A stretch of 64,000 nt of DNA from Halomonas huangheensis (GTDB taxonomy: Bacteria; Pseudomonadota; Gammaproteobacteria; Pseudomonadales; Halomonadaceae): positions 124,001 through 188,000 of the forward strand of contig NZ_CP013106.1 of assembly GCF_001431725.1 (NCBI RefSeq), written 5' to 3'. The notes beneath the pieces are model-generated. The model made no database searches and was not told where the DNA came from. It was given only the letters and a program-made list of their open reading frames with translations. Every line of letters begins with the position of its first letter. Position 1 is the first letter of the stretch. A program made the position numbers and the translations under genes. Below, piece by piece: positions 43,821 through 52,641 of the stretch.

Positions 43821-44916
43821 GGCTGTTGCTGATGTGATTCGAGCTGGTGCCGTCTGCATTGGTGTAGCTCGACCCGGTGTAGCTCGACCTGGTGTAGCTC
43901 GACCTGGTGTAGCTCGAACTAGCATAGTGCGGTAGCCCCGCACTACGTTGCACCTTCACGCCGGCATACAAGGCCCATAGTGCCCCGGCCAGCGATAGCG
44001 TCATGCCTCCCAGTTCGGCGAGACCAGGCTGGTCGGCATACATGACCACGCCCAATGCCAGAGTCACTGCAGGCGTCAGAGTGATCAGCGCAGAAGTGCA
44101 GGTGACGCCCAGCCGTGTCAGGCAGGCGACCAGAAATCCATAGCCGCCGTAGGCCGACAGCACCACCAGCCAGACCAGTGCCAGCCCGCTGTCGAGCCGC
44201 ATCGGTGGCAAGGCTGGCAGCCCCGGTTCGAACATCACCGCAGCCAACCCGAACAGCAATGTCGCGGCACTCAGCTGCAGAGCCAGCCGAGTGACCAGCG
44301 ACAGAGGCGCAGGATGATGCCTGCTGGTTGCTGCTGGTGGCGTCAGGATACTGCCGACCGATACGGCGACCACCGCGACAACCGGCAAGGCATAGGCCCA
44401 CCAGCGTGCCGCCCCGGCAGCTTGCATATCACCCATGACCATCGTCATTGCGCCCAGTGTGGCTACCGCCATACCCCACCATTGGGCTCTGCAGCTGCGC
44501 TCACGTAGTACCTGTCGAGCCAGTAGGGCTGCAGCCAGCGGTTGAAGTGCCCCGATCAGCGCCGCCAGGTTGGCGCTGACGCCTTCCGCGACAGCCAGCA
44601 GCATCGCCAGCAGATATACACCCACTGTCAGGCTGCCGCAGGTCATCTCATGGCGGGCTTGTTGCCAGGTTGGCCGTGCTCCTGGCCTTGTCCAACGCAT
44701 CGCGACCACCAGCCAGGCGATCGCTGCTGCCAGTGCGAATCTCCAGCTGTAGAAGCCGAGTAGCGGTGTGTTGAGGTCAAGGCTCATGCGGCTACCGATA
44801 AAGCCACTGCTCCAGCACACCACCAGACCACAGGCAATGGTCAGGGTCGTGATTCTGCCCAACAGGCGCTGGCGAGTTTCTGCGAGCGGAAGGTGGATGC
44901 GCAGTAGTGACAGCAT
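43690..44916 (-). CDS. DMT-family transporter with a repeat-derived C-terminal tail
   Basis: 408 residues from the ATG at 44916, supported by GGAG 7 bases upstream (TTG at 44931 is the alternative). Ten membrane helices in two EamA domains fill residues 1 to about 325. The remaining 80 or so residues are polar, include four SSYT repeats encoded by the 15-bp tandem repeat at 43861-43920, then run antisense through the end of trmB. The tail is probably a by-product of lost or displaced stop codons. Divergent from the LysR gene, which may regulate it. Confidence 0.82.
   Translation of the reverse strand: MLSLLRIHLPLAETRQRLLGRITTLTIACGLVVCWSSGFIGSRMSLDLNTPLLGFYSWRFALAAAIAWLVVAMRWTRPGARPTWQQARHEMTCGSLTVGVYLLAMLLAVAEGVSANLAALIGALQPLAAALLARQVLRERSCRAQWWGMAVATLGAMTMVMGDMQAAGAARWWAYALPVVAVVAVSVGSILTPPAATSRHHPAPLSLVTRLALQLSAATLLFGLAAVMFEPGLPALPPMRLDSGLALVWLVVLSAYGGYGFLVACLTRLGVTCTSALITLTPAVTLALGVVMYADQPGLAELGGMTLSLAGALWALYAGVKVQRSAGLPHYASSSYTRSSYTRSSYTGSSYTNADGTSSNHISNSLNRHGGRSGPRHHDQAARPEPQTWSTDESPGVGRRVQSRPPRH
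43861..43920. repeat. 15-bp tandem repeat, four copies
   Basis: Four adjacent units of GGTGTAGCTCGACCT with small variations fill 60 bases. They lie within the C-terminal coding region of the converging transporter and give it SSYTR-type peptide repeats. The core TAGCTCG resembles the heptamer arrays at 214-248 and 46170-46204. Confidence 0.95.
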
Positions 44917-45036
44917 GACGGACTCCGGCAAACAAAGTGCATGAGACTGGAACTGGAGTCTGAACTACTGCTAGCCTTTCGAGAATCGCAACGTTCTGCA
45001 GTTAGACTTCAAGAAAATTGAAGGGTGGCATAGCCA

Positions 45037-45960
45037 ATGAGTGAGCGTACTGGAGTGGCGTTGGACCTTGAAGCGTTACGCAGCTTTATGGTGGTGGCGC
45101 AATTGGGCAGCTTCGCAGCGGCGGCTGAACACCGTCACCGCACGGTGAGCGCCCTGAGCATGCAGATCAAACGCCTTGAGGAACGCCTGGATTCGAGACT
45201 GCTGGTCCGTGGGTCGCGGGGAGTGACGCCGTCACCTGCTGGTGAGTTGTTGCTGGGAGAAGCTCGTGAGCTGTTGCGTCAGCATGATGGCCTGGTGGCA
45301 CGCTTGACCGGAAAGGGGCTCAGTGGCCGCGTGCGCTTTGGCATGCCCGAAGGTTATGCTCCTCATTTGGTCGAGCAGGTATTGCCGGACTTTGTCGCTG
45401 CGCACCCCAATGTGCTGCTTGAGGCGGTGACTGCCCCCAGTGGCGAGTTGGCCAATCGCCTCGAGCGCGGTGAATTATCATTGGCAGTGGCGCTGGATCG
45501 GCCTCATAGTCTCGCCGGCGGTACTCCTTTATGGCAGAGCGCGCCTGTCTGGGCAGCCTCACGCGAATTTGTGATTGACCCGATAGCGCCATTACCTCTG
45601 GCACTGCATCCCCTGCACTGTCCCTTTCGCTCGCTGGGCATCGAGGCTCTGGAGGAGATGGGACGTGAATGGTCGGCGGTATTCACCAGCACCAGCATTC
45701 ATACGTTGGAAAAGGCCGTCGAGGTGGGGTTGGCAATCAGTATCCTTGACCGCCAGAGGCTGACACCAGCGATGCGCATGTTGACGCCGGAGGATGGCTT
45801 GCCGGCATTGGCCGGAAGTGAGGCGCGGCTGTATTTCAGTCGACGCGTAGGGGCGGCGTCCTGGCCAGCCGTCGAGGCACTGGCGGAGCTATTGAGACAG
45901 CGTCTGGAAGGCGTTGGTCCCTGGCCAGCACGTCGCTCTGGTGCAGTCTATCCCCGCTGA
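45037..45960 (+). CDS. LysR-family transcriptional regulator
   Basis: 307 residues. N-terminal winged helix LEALRSFMVVAQLGSFAAAAEHRHRTVSALSMQIKRLE (taken in two pieces: the first helix pair, then the recognition helix VSALSMQIKRLE), and a periplasmic-binding-type effector domain. It is divergent from the DMT transporter at 44916, with about 120 bases between, the usual arrangement of a LysR gene and its target. Effector unknown, perhaps an amino acid. Confidence 0.9.
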   Translation: MSERTGVALDLEALRSFMVVAQLGSFAAAAEHRHRTVSALSMQIKRLEERLDSRLLVRGSRGVTPSPAGELLLGEARELLRQHDGLVARLTGKGLSGRVRFGMPEGYAPHLVEQVLPDFVAAHPNVLLEAVTAPSGELANRLERGELSLAVALDRPHSLAGGTPLWQSAPVWAASREFVIDPIAPLPLALHPLHCPFRSLGIEALEEMGREWSAVFTSTSIHTLEKAVEVGLAISILDRQRLTPAMRMLTPEDGLPALAGSEARLYFSRRVGAASWPAVEALAELLRQRLEGVGPWPARRSGAVYPR

Positions 45961-45987
45961 ATCGAGGAAAGGGTGGGCCTGAAAAGG

Positions 45988-46012
45988 AAAAAACCGCCCC
46001 GAGAGGGGCGGT
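45988..46012 (-). terminator. Terminator of sRNA B (possibly also LysR gene)
   Basis: Eight-bp GC stem with a four-base loop and a T6 run in minus orientation. Read on the plus strand it follows the LysR stop codon by 30 bases and has no T-run there. Confidence 0.85.
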
Positions 46013-46103
46013 GTAAGGACCGTGACTAGCAATGAGGAGGAGAAACCAGATCAGTGACTGGCAGCGTCTCTGGTCTGGTACCGACGCCTCATCAACGTCG
46101 ATG
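45988..46103 (-). ncRNA. Fur-regulated sRNA candidate B (PrrF/RyhB-like), downstream copy
   Basis: On the minus strand a perfect -35 TTGACA (46133-46138), a 17-base spacer and a TTACAG -10 predict a start near 46103. The transcript would end at a terminator, ACCGCCCC-TCTC-GGGGCGGT plus six T (45988-46012), for about 116 nt. A Fur-box-like sequence overlaps the promoter. The 3' half holds a C/U-rich segment CTCCTCCTCATTGCTAGTC followed by ACGG, which resembles the pairing core of Pseudomonas PrrF as I recall it. A homologous gene lies 255 bases upstream. No open frame of note. Confidence 0.7.
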
Positions 46104-46111
46104 GAGTAACT

Positions 46112-46130
46112 GTAAATCGTTCTCATTATC
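46112..46130 (-). promoter_or_regulatory. Fur-box-like site, sRNA B
   Basis: GATAATGAGAACGATTTAC on the minus strand agrees with the 19-base Fur consensus at about 14 positions and lies between the -35 and -10 elements, where binding would block transcription. Confidence 0.6.
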
Positions 46131-46169
46131 TCTGTCAATGCAAACGAGAAACTTTTTTAATTGGATGCG

Positions 46170-46204
46170 AGCTACGAGCTACGAGCTACGAGCTACGAGC
46201 TACG
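46170..46204. repeat. Heptamer tandem repeat (AGCTACG)5
   Basis: Five perfect AGCTACG copies between the two sRNA genes, just upstream of the promoter of copy B. It is the same type as the AGCTATG array at 214-248, which also has five copies. Confidence 0.95.
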
Positions 46205-46235
46205 AGCCGCTTGTGACTTCTATTTAACGCCAACA

Positions 46236-46358
46236 TAAAAAGGCCGCCTCTGGTAACAGAGGCGGCGCAAGGACCGTGACTAGCAATGAGGAGGAGAAAC
46301 CAGATCAGCGACTGGCATTGCCTCTGAAGCTGGCACCGGCGACTCATCAACGCCGATG
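46236..46358 (-). ncRNA. Fur-regulated sRNA candidate A (PrrF/RyhB-like), upstream copy
   Basis: Second copy of the unit. Promoter TTGACG (46388-46393), 17-base spacer, TTATGT (46365-46370), start near 46358, and a terminator with a perfect 10-bp stem GCCGCCTCTG / CAGAGGCGGC plus five T (46237-46266). A 40-base stretch (46269-46308) is identical to 46015-46054 of copy B, and 30 bases upstream of the -35 (46389-46418) are identical to 46134-46163. The 5' half and both terminators differ in sequence but keep structure, as expected for selected RNA genes. Confidence 0.7.
46237..46266 (-). terminator. Terminator of sRNA A
   Basis: Ten-bp perfect stem, four-base loop, then CTTTTT in minus orientation. 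Confidence 0.85.
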
Positions 46359-46366
46359 AACTCAAC

Positions 46367-46385
46367 ATAAATCATTCTCATTTAC
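46367..46385 (-). promoter_or_regulatory. Fur-box-like site, sRNA A
   Basis: GTAAATGAGAATGATTTAT on the minus strand keeps the AATGAGAATGATT core of Fur sites and sits at the same position in the promoter as the site of copy B. Confidence 0.6.
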
Positions 46386-46521
46386 CTCGTCAATGCAAAC
46401 GAGAAACTTTTTTAATTGAAGGCGACAGGCCTCGAGCCACGAGCGCGCTACGTTCGAGCCTTGATCACCTGAATCCCGGCTTTTGTCCGTGCGCCGAAAA
46501 GCGTGCAGCTCATGACAGAGG

Positions 46522-47436
46522 CTATGCCACCAAACGCATCCATAAAGGCAGGGTGGCCATGGCGACGAGTGTCTGGGCGGTAATCAGGCCGGCCATCAGC
46601 TCGGCGTCGCCGCCCAGTTGGCGTGCGAGAATATAGGCGGAAGTCGCTGTTGGCAGTGCGGCGAACAGCAAGGCGACATCGCGGCTGACGGGATCCAACC
46701 TCAGTAGCCAGGCGAGTGCAATGACCAGCGCCGGCATCAACGCCAGCTTGATCAGTGATGACACCCATAGCCCGAGGTCGCGACGCAGCAACGCCTGGGG
46801 ACGCAAGGCGACGCCGACTGCCACCAGACCCAGCGGCAAGGCCGCGCGCCCCAGTAGTTCCAGAGTGCCGGCGCTCCAGCTCGGCAGGCCGATACCCGAC
46901 AGGTTCAGGCCGATGCCGATCAGGCAGGCGAGGATCAGTGGATTCTGGGCAAGGGCGGTGATCGAACGCCACAGGCCCGAGCGGCCCAGGGTGCCGGCGG
47001 CGATGAAGGTAATCACGCAGAGCACATTGACCACCGGGATCATCAACGCCAGTGCAACAGCGGCGGTGGTCGCGCCGAGACTACCATGCAGGGCGGCAGC
47101 GCCCGCGACGCCGACGTAGGTGTTGAAGCGAACGGCACCCTGAAACACTGAAGTGAAAGACGCTGCATCAAGGCCAATATGCGGCTTGAGCCACCACAGC
47201 AGGGCACTGAAGATCAGCATGGCACCAAGCAGCACGATCGCCACTCGTGCTACCGGTACCTCGGACATGTTTGACTGCGCCAGAGTGGCGATCAGCATCG
47301 CTGGAAACAGCAGAAAGTAGATCAGCCGTTCCATGCGTACCCAGAAATCGCCGCCCGGAATACGGCTCATGCCCAGCACTGCTCCGAGCAGGATCAGCAG
47401 AAATAGTGGGCCCAATGCCGCAGCAATTCCCTGCAT
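46522..47436 (-). CDS. AEC (auxin efflux carrier) family transporter
   Basis: 304 residues with ten membrane helices in two five-helix halves. Family traits include an N-terminal LGPLFLLILLGAVLG and C-terminal LFAALPTATSAYILARQLGG followed by TAQTLVAMATLPLW. Bacterial members move malonate, malate or amino acids. It is monocistronic, upstream of the sRNA pair on the same strand. Confidence 0.87.
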   Translation of the reverse strand: MQGIAAALGPLFLLILLGAVLGMSRIPGGDFWVRMERLIYFLLFPAMLIATLAQSNMSEVPVARVAIVLLGAMLIFSALLWWLKPHIGLDAASFTSVFQGAVRFNTYVGVAGAAALHGSLGATTAAVALALMIPVVNVLCVITFIAAGTLGRSGLWRSITALAQNPLILACLIGIGLNLSGIGLPSWSAGTLELLGRAALPLGLVAVGVALRPQALLRRDLGLWVSSLIKLALMPALVIALAWLLRLDPVSRDVALLFAALPTATSAYILARQLGGDAELMAGLITAQTLVAMATLPLWMRLVA

Positions 47437-47607
47437 GGTCTCTCCCTATAGATCGCTAGCTGATGTTGACGCGGTTGTCGTTGTTTCGTGAATACGAGTA
47501 CTCAGCGTTGAATTCGCCACTGACTGCGACAACCGCGCGCAGGGGGGCAGCGCCAATAGCTGATAAGCTTGAGTTATGTCCATTTTCCATGGAGGCCGCT
47601 TGTTGTC

Positions 47608-48126
47608 ATGCTATTGCGACGGCCCTTCGGGTCGCGCTCGACGCGTCGGCCTCGTCTTCATCTGTTGATCGTTGTCACGCTGATTACTCTGGTGGTCGCG
47701 CTGTGGTATCTGCTGCGCTACCAGTTCAGCGATGAGCACGATGTACGCTGGTATCCGCCGTCCTCCAATATAACCTGTAATCTGCATGAAATGCCGTGCA
47801 GTGTGGAGCTCGGTGAACTTGGCCGCATGCAGTTGGCCATTCCGGTCGAAGGGCCGATCAAACCTCTGGTGCCGTTGCCGGTTGAAGTTCGCTTGGATGG
47901 CATCGAAGCCGACAAGGTGATGGTGTCCTTTGAAGGAGCTGATATGGATATGGGCACTTATCGATTTCCGCTAGGAGCGGAGTCCGCGCAGCATTTTGTC
48001 GGTGAGGGTCAGTTGAGTATCTGTACTCGGGAGTCCATGGATTGGCGTATACGCGTTGTGCTGGATACCGACCAGGGGAAAGTGGGAAGTTGGTTTGATC
48101 TCAGTGTGGAACGGAGCCTGCCATGA
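47608..48126 (+). CDS. Membrane-anchored protein of the SCO1 operon, unknown function
   Basis: 172 residues: a basic N-terminus, one membrane anchor at about 20-38 (LLIVVTLITLVVALWYLLRY), and a periplasmic domain with Cys residues at NLHEMPCSVELG and LSICTRE. The Met at 47608 is chosen with GGAGG about 12 bases before; an earlier start at 47569 is possible. The stop codon overlaps the SCO1 start (ATGATG). It is a gammaproteobacterial neighbour of SCO genes and may help copper delivery to cytochrome oxidase (inference). Confidence 0.7.
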   Translation: MLLRRPFGSRSTRRPRLHLLIVVTLITLVVALWYLLRYQFSDEHDVRWYPPSSNITCNLHEMPCSVELGELGRMQLAIPVEGPIKPLVPLPVEVRLDGIEADKVMVSFEGADMDMGTYRFPLGAESAQHFVGEGQLSICTRESMDWRIRVVLDTDQGKVGSWFDLSVERSLP

Positions 48127-48710
48127 TGACGCGCAAACTCACCATGTCGCTGGCGGTGATCAGTATCCTGGCGATTGCCGTGCTGTTGAGCTGGAAACCA
48201 TGGCAGGTCTCCGGTGATGTCCCTCAGGTTGGTGGTCCCATCGAACTGTCATCCACCAATGGCAATTTCTCACTGTCCGATCTCGAGGATGACCAGCTGG
48301 CTATCGTGTTCTTCGGTTACACCTGGTGTCCGGATGTCTGTCCGATGGCGTTGTCGGTAGTACGTCAGGCGCGTCAGGCGTTGCCGGAAGGTCAGCAGCA
48401 ACGTGTGGTTCCGGTGTTGATCTCCGTCGACCCCGAGCGCGATACCATTGCTCGACTCAGAGAATATCTGGGGTTTTTCGGTGATGACTTCATTGGTGCT
48501 ACCGGCAGTCAGGCGCAGCTCGAGGAAATCGGCCAGCGCTATGATGCCATGTGGCGCAAGGTGGACGCAGAGGAGTCGGAATCAGGTTACACCGTGGATC
48601 ACAGCGCTTCGCTGTATCTGGTCAATTCCGAGGGTGAGGTAATCCAGCGTGTACTGCATTCACCCACTTCCGGGCCGCTCAAGGCGGCACTGGACCAGGC
48701 ACTGAACTAG
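48123..48710 (+). CDS. SCO1/SenC-family copper chaperone
   Basis: 195 residues with a membrane anchor near 8-24 and a thioredoxin fold outside. The copper ligands are Cys69 and Cys73 (in YTWCPDVCPMAL) and His160 (TVDHSAS), all present. SCO proteins load the CuA centre of cytochrome c oxidase or act as thiol reductases. Translationally coupled to the preceding gene. Confidence 0.93.
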   Translation: MMTRKLTMSLAVISILAIAVLLSWKPWQVSGDVPQVGGPIELSSTNGNFSLSDLEDDQLAIVFFGYTWCPDVCPMALSVVRQARQALPEGQQQRVVPVLISVDPERDTIARLREYLGFFGDDFIGATGSQAQLEEIGQRYDAMWRKVDAEESESGYTVDHSASLYLVNSEGEVIQRVLHSPTSGPLKAALDQALN

Positions 48711-48743
48711 ATATTGATCCGGGGCTGTCCCGATGTCTGTGTT

Positions 48744-49808
48744 TCAAGGTGCCGATTGGAGGCGGTCAACCATGGCCATTAGTGCCTGGAGCTGGCGACC
48801 GTCACGACTGTCCTGCTGAGGGTCGATTTGCCAGCGGCTTTCACTGAAGCCCCACCAGTCCCAGCAACCCTTCGGGTTGGCCAGACTGGATGCTGCCTGA
48901 GGGTAGAGCACCACAAGCTGTTGGGCCTCTGCCTGCTGGTTGAACCCGTTGAGCCGAACGAAGTCGGGTACGGTGCCGGAATCGCTGGCTGGCCCCATCT
49001 CGCAGCCATGCAGGACCACCACCAGAGAACAGTCCCCCGTCTCACAGCTTTCAGGCACATACAGATAGCCGGTAGTGGCGAGCCCTCGTGCATCGAACTC
49101 GTGCTGATCAAAGCTGATCAACTGGCCACGCTCGGCATCGGCATTCTTCACAGCGGCAGCAGCACTCGGGTACCACCAGTCCAGTGCTTCGCGGGCCAGA
49201 TTTCGATCACAGGCCAGTAGCCAGGGAGCACCCCCTTCGGTGCAATTGGTGAGTGACTCATCGGCAGTTGCGGCGGCAACCGGCCAGCCGTGTTCAGCGA
49301 CGTTCTCTACGCTCTTCAATTGTTGCTGGGGGCTATCCAGCCAGTAGTGCCACTGACGGAATTGGGCATCACTGACATCGGAAGAGATGATGCTGTCCTC
49401 TGTACCATGCCAGATAAATACGCGTAGCTTGCCACGGTCAGTGGCATTACCAACAAGATCATGTGCGCGATAGGCTTGCCAGCGCTCGTCGAGAGCCTCG
49501 AGATCAGGTGCTCCCAAGCGGGTAGACATGCATTGCGTCAGTGCCAGAATCAGCTCTCCACGAGCACAACCCCAAGGGCCACTGGCTACCAGCCCGAGGC
49601 TATTGAAGCGTGACGGCCAGGCCACAGCCATCTGGTTGGCCATATAGCCGCCCGACGATATGCCGATAACGGAGGCGTGCTCAGCATCGAGCCCCAGGGC
49701 CGGGAGTCTTGAGACATCAGCAGCTTGTGCCATATCTGGAAGTGAAGCTGCAAACGAAACCGCCAGCCCCACAAGGAGGCTGGCGGTTCTGAACGGTAAC
49801 GCTGACAA
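48744..49808 (-). CDS. Secreted PHB-depolymerase-type esterase, type-2 order of catalytic motifs
   Basis: 354 residues from a TTG start at 49808, with AAGGA about 9 bases upstream and a good signal peptide ending DMAQA. The longer ATG frame would overlap the upstream FKBP gene and lacks a signal-like start. Catalytic Ser51 in GISSGG, Asp138 in HGTEDSI, probable His173 in AEHGWP, and the oxyanion His267 in VVLHGCEMG. The lipase box precedes the oxyanion His, the order of type-2 extracellular PHB depolymerases. It probably hydrolyses poly- or oligo-3-hydroxybutyrate or similar esters outside the cell. Confidence 0.78.
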   Translation of the reverse strand: MSALPFRTASLLVGLAVSFAASLPDMAQAADVSRLPALGLDAEHASVIGISSGGYMANQMAVAWPSRFNSLGLVASGPWGCARGELILALTQCMSTRLGAPDLEALDERWQAYRAHDLVGNATDRGKLRVFIWHGTEDSIISSDVSDAQFRQWHYWLDSPQQQLKSVENVAEHGWPVAAATADESLTNCTEGGAPWLLACDRNLAREALDWWYPSAAAAVKNADAERGQLISFDQHEFDARGLATTGYLYVPESCETGDCSLVVVLHGCEMGPASDSGTVPDFVRLNGFNQQAEAQQLVVLYPQAASSLANPKGCWDWWGFSESRWQIDPQQDSRDGRQLQALMAMVDRLQSAP

Positions 49809-49821
49809 CGTCAGAGCGTCC

Positions 49822-50601
49822 TTATTTGTCTTCGTCGGCGGTTTCTTCTGTCGCTTCGGCAGAGGCTTCGTCTGTAGCCTCATCAGCGGCTTCAGCCGCC
49901 GGAGTTACGCCCAGCAGTTCAACCTTGAAGACCAGAGTCTCGTTGGGGCCGATCGGGCCCTGACCATAGGTACCGTAGGCCAGCTCCGGCGGAATCACGA
50001 CTTCCCAGGTATCACCGACGTTCATCATCTTCAGTGCTTCCTGCCAGCCGTCGATCACCTGACCGACTTCAAAGCTGACCGGCTCGCCGCGCTCGTAGGA
50101 ACTGTCGAATACCGTACCGTCAATCAGCTTACCTTCGTAGTTGACCTCTACGGTGTCACCGGCTGCCGGAGTCTCGCCGTCACCTTCCTCGACCTCACGG
50201 TACTGGAGACCGGAATCGGTGGTGGTCACGCCATCCTTCTCGGCGTTTTCGCTGCGGAATTCCTCACCAGTGGTCTTGTTTTCCTCAGCCTTCTGCTGCA
50301 TTTCTTCCTGGCGCTGCTGCTGTTCTTCCTGACGCTTGGCCATGGCTTCCTGCTGGAACCTGGTCAGGACCTCGGCAATTTCTTCATCGGTCATGTCCAT
50401 TTCACCGCCGGCGAACACATCTTGAACGGCATCGGTGAACGCGTCGGTGTCCAGATCTTCAACGTCTTGCTGGATACTCTGTCCCAGTGTGACGCCAAGG
50501 CTATAGCTCAGCTTGGCCTGGTCGGTTTCCGGTGCAGAGAACGCTAGCGGTGCCGCCCCCAGAAGGGCGATCAAGGAGGCGGATGTCAGCAGTGTCTTCA
50601 T
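49822..50601 (-). CDS. FKBP-type peptidyl-prolyl isomerase, periplasmic (FkpA/Mip-like)
   Basis: 259 residues: a 22-residue signal peptide (ending PLAFSA), an N-terminal dimerisation domain with a Gln/Glu-rich coiled coil at about 85-110, and the FKBP domain (about 125-225) with VNYEGKLIDGTVFDSSY, GWQEALKMMNVGD and PPELAYG. The last 30 residues are an Ala/Glu/Thr/Asp-rich acidic tail typical of halophiles. It assists folding of exported proteins. Confidence 0.93.
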   Translation of the reverse strand: MKTLLTSASLIALLGAAPLAFSAPETDQAKLSYSLGVTLGQSIQQDVEDLDTDAFTDAVQDVFAGGEMDMTDEEIAEVLTRFQQEAMAKRQEEQQQRQEEMQQKAEENKTTGEEFRSENAEKDGVTTTDSGLQYREVEEGDGETPAAGDTVEVNYEGKLIDGTVFDSSYERGEPVSFEVGQVIDGWQEALKMMNVGDTWEVVIPPELAYGTYGQGPIGPNETLVFKVELLGVTPAAEAADEATDEASAEATEETADEDK

Positions 50602-50851
50602 GGAAATCCTTAACGTTGGCAGAAGTTGCCGTGTTTGAGTGTCGTTGCTATGACTCTATCAGGCTGTGAATGGTTCCGCATCCACCGGAAGGGTAGATGA
50701 TCTGGGGCAGAAACAGGTGACGAGCCGCTCGAGCCGTTGTTTGTAAGCTACAAGCTGTAAGTGACCCCGCAGCGGTAAGCTTCGAGCCTTGACCCGAAGC
50801 CTGGGTTTCTATCCGTGAACTTGCAGGGCGATACTGATCTGCTCGTAGCTT

Positions 50852-51295
50852 TTAAACCACCAGCGTCGGGCACTCCGCCGAGCCCGCCACTCGCTGAGCG
50901 ACGCTGCCCAGTAGTAGCCCACCGTCCCCGTTGGTGCCCTGTGCGCCGATCACGATCAGATCACATTCACGTTTGCGGGCGAACCGCACAATGGTGCGCG
51001 AGGGACGCCCACCCTTGACGAAGGCCCTGACCTTTTCCGGCGCCATCCCCCACGCAATGGCTTCTGACTTGGCGTGTACCGCGATTTCCGATGCGTACTC
51101 CTTGAGCGCGTCGTCAGGCAGGTCCAGTTGTGTTGGCCTTACCATGGATAGTGACGCTTCAAGCAGGCTGTGGTGCTTGAAGACACAGAGGATATAGAGC
51201 TCAGCCCCGGTCAGAAGATGCAGGCCTACGGCCTTCTGCAGTGCCTTCAGAGCGCCCTTCGATCCATCTACAGCAACCAGTATTCTATTGAACAT
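50852..51295 (-). CDS. teaD: Universal stress protein TeaD, regulator of the ectoine TRAP transporter
   Basis: 147-residue UspA domain. N-terminal [17 protein letters not shown] and the ATP-binding [34 protein letters not shown], which I split: the GAQG..G then GSVAQRV (Gly-2x-Gly-9x-Gly-Ser pattern). In H. elongata TeaD binds ATP and lowers TeaABC transport. It lies 30 bases after teaC on the same strand, the same order as in H. elongata. Confidence 0.93.
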   Translation of the reverse strand: MFNRILVAVDGSKGALKALQKAVGLHLLTGAELYILCVFKHHSLLEASLSMVRPTQLDLPDDALKEYASEIAVHAKSEAIAWGMAPEKVRAFVKGGRPSRTIVRFARKRECDLIVIGAQGTNGDGGLLLGSVAQRVAGSAECPTLVV

Positions 51296-51325
51296 GCTAG
51301 TGGCCTCCCATGATCCACCTGGCCT

Positions 51326-52609
51326 TTACCTGAAGGCGATGTCGCGCAGGAACAACGCAATCTGAGGGAACATGATCAGCAGTGCTGCTGCCAGGATCAG
51401 CAGCAACACGAAGGGCGGAGTGCCCTTGATCACATCCAGGTAGGGGCGCTTGAAAATAGCGATAGCCGTGAAGATGTCGCAGCCGAAGGGTGGTGTAGCC
51501 GAGCCAATGGCAACCTGTAGGGTGATCAGGATACCCACCAGTACTGGATCCAGCCCCGTGGCTTCAATGGCCGGAGCGAAAATCGGAGTCAGAACCAGGA
51601 TGACCACGATCGGGTCGACGAACATGCAAGCCACAAAGAAGGCCACGCAGATGGCGATCAATACGCCTGTCGGTCCCGCGTCGTTGATCCCGGCGGCTTC
51701 CAGCAGTGCCTGAGGAATCTGCGCGAAGGAAATGATCCACGAGAAGCCGTTGCCAACGGCAACCAGAATGAAAACGACGGCGGTAATCAGGCCTGTGGAT
51801 TTGGCGATGGCATAGATGTCGCTCATCTTCAGTGAGCGGAAGATCATGAACTCGAGCAGGATGGCATACATCACACAAGCTGCAGCGGCTTCCGTAGGGC
51901 TGAAGATGCCACCGTAGATGCCACCGACAATGATCACCGGGAAGCCTAGCGGCCACAGCGCCATGCGTACGGCCGAGAAGCGCTCTCCCCAGCTGGCCTT
52001 GGGTTCAGTCGGCACGTTGCGCACGGTGGCATAGATCACACAGTAGATGGAGAACATCACCAGTATCATCAGGCCCGGTCCGATACCGGCAATGAACAGC
52101 TCTCCGATGGATGTACCGGAGATGACCCCGTAGATGATCATGCCAATGCTTGGCGGAATCAGGAAGGCGATGTCACTGGCATTGATGATCAACGCCAGTG
52201 TGAAGGAGTCCGAGTAGCCGGATTTGAGCATCCGAGGGCGCAGTGGCGAGCCAACGGCGACCACCGTGGCTTGAGTGGAGCCCGATACCGCACCGAACAG
52301 GGTACAGGATGCTGCGGTGGAGACGGCGAGGCCGCCTTTCACGTGGCCGATGAAGGCCATGACCATATTGATCAATCGCTCTGCCGACTGACCACGGGTC
52401 ATGATGTCGGCAGCGAGTATAAACATGGGCACAGCGATCAATGACGCGGGACGGATGCCAGCCATCATCTGCTGGATCAGGGTATCCATGTTCCCCATAC
52501 CGCCGAACATCATGTAGAAGCCAATCACTGCAGCAGAGATCAGCGGGACCATCATCGGAAAGCCCAGCAGAAGCAGGGCGATCATGGTGCATACCATTAT
52601 TGTTGTCAT
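51326..52609 (-). CDS. teaC: Ectoine/hydroxyectoine TRAP transporter large permease TeaC
   Basis: 427 residues, DctM family with about 12 membrane helices. Landmarks: VPMFILAADIMTRGQSAERL, SGSTQATVVAVG, PPSIGMIIYGVISG and FSPTEAAAA. With TeaB it forms the sodium-driven membrane part that takes ectoine from TeaA. The gene order A-B-C-D and the identity of teaA fix the assignment. Confidence 0.93.
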   Translation of the reverse strand: MTTIMVCTMIALLLLGFPMMVPLISAAVIGFYMMFGGMGNMDTLIQQMMAGIRPASLIAVPMFILAADIMTRGQSAERLINMVMAFIGHVKGGLAVSTAASCTLFGAVSGSTQATVVAVGSPLRPRMLKSGYSDSFTLALIINASDIAFLIPPSIGMIIYGVISGTSIGELFIAGIGPGLMILVMFSIYCVIYATVRNVPTEPKASWGERFSAVRMALWPLGFPVIIVGGIYGGIFSPTEAAAACVMYAILLEFMIFRSLKMSDIYAIAKSTGLITAVVFILVAVGNGFSWIISFAQIPQALLEAAGINDAGPTGVLIAICVAFFVACMFVDPIVVILVLTPIFAPAIEATGLDPVLVGILITLQVAIGSATPPFGCDIFTAIAIFKRPYLDVIKGTPPFVLLLILAAALLIMFPQIALFLRDIAFR

Positions 52610-52641
52610 GGGTGTGTTCCTCCAGGGGCCGTGACAGCGAC

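Noticed and set aside
46448..46972. 174-codon frame near the sRNA pair
   Set aside because: Overlaps the auxin-efflux-type carrier in another phase; Arg-rich shadow product.
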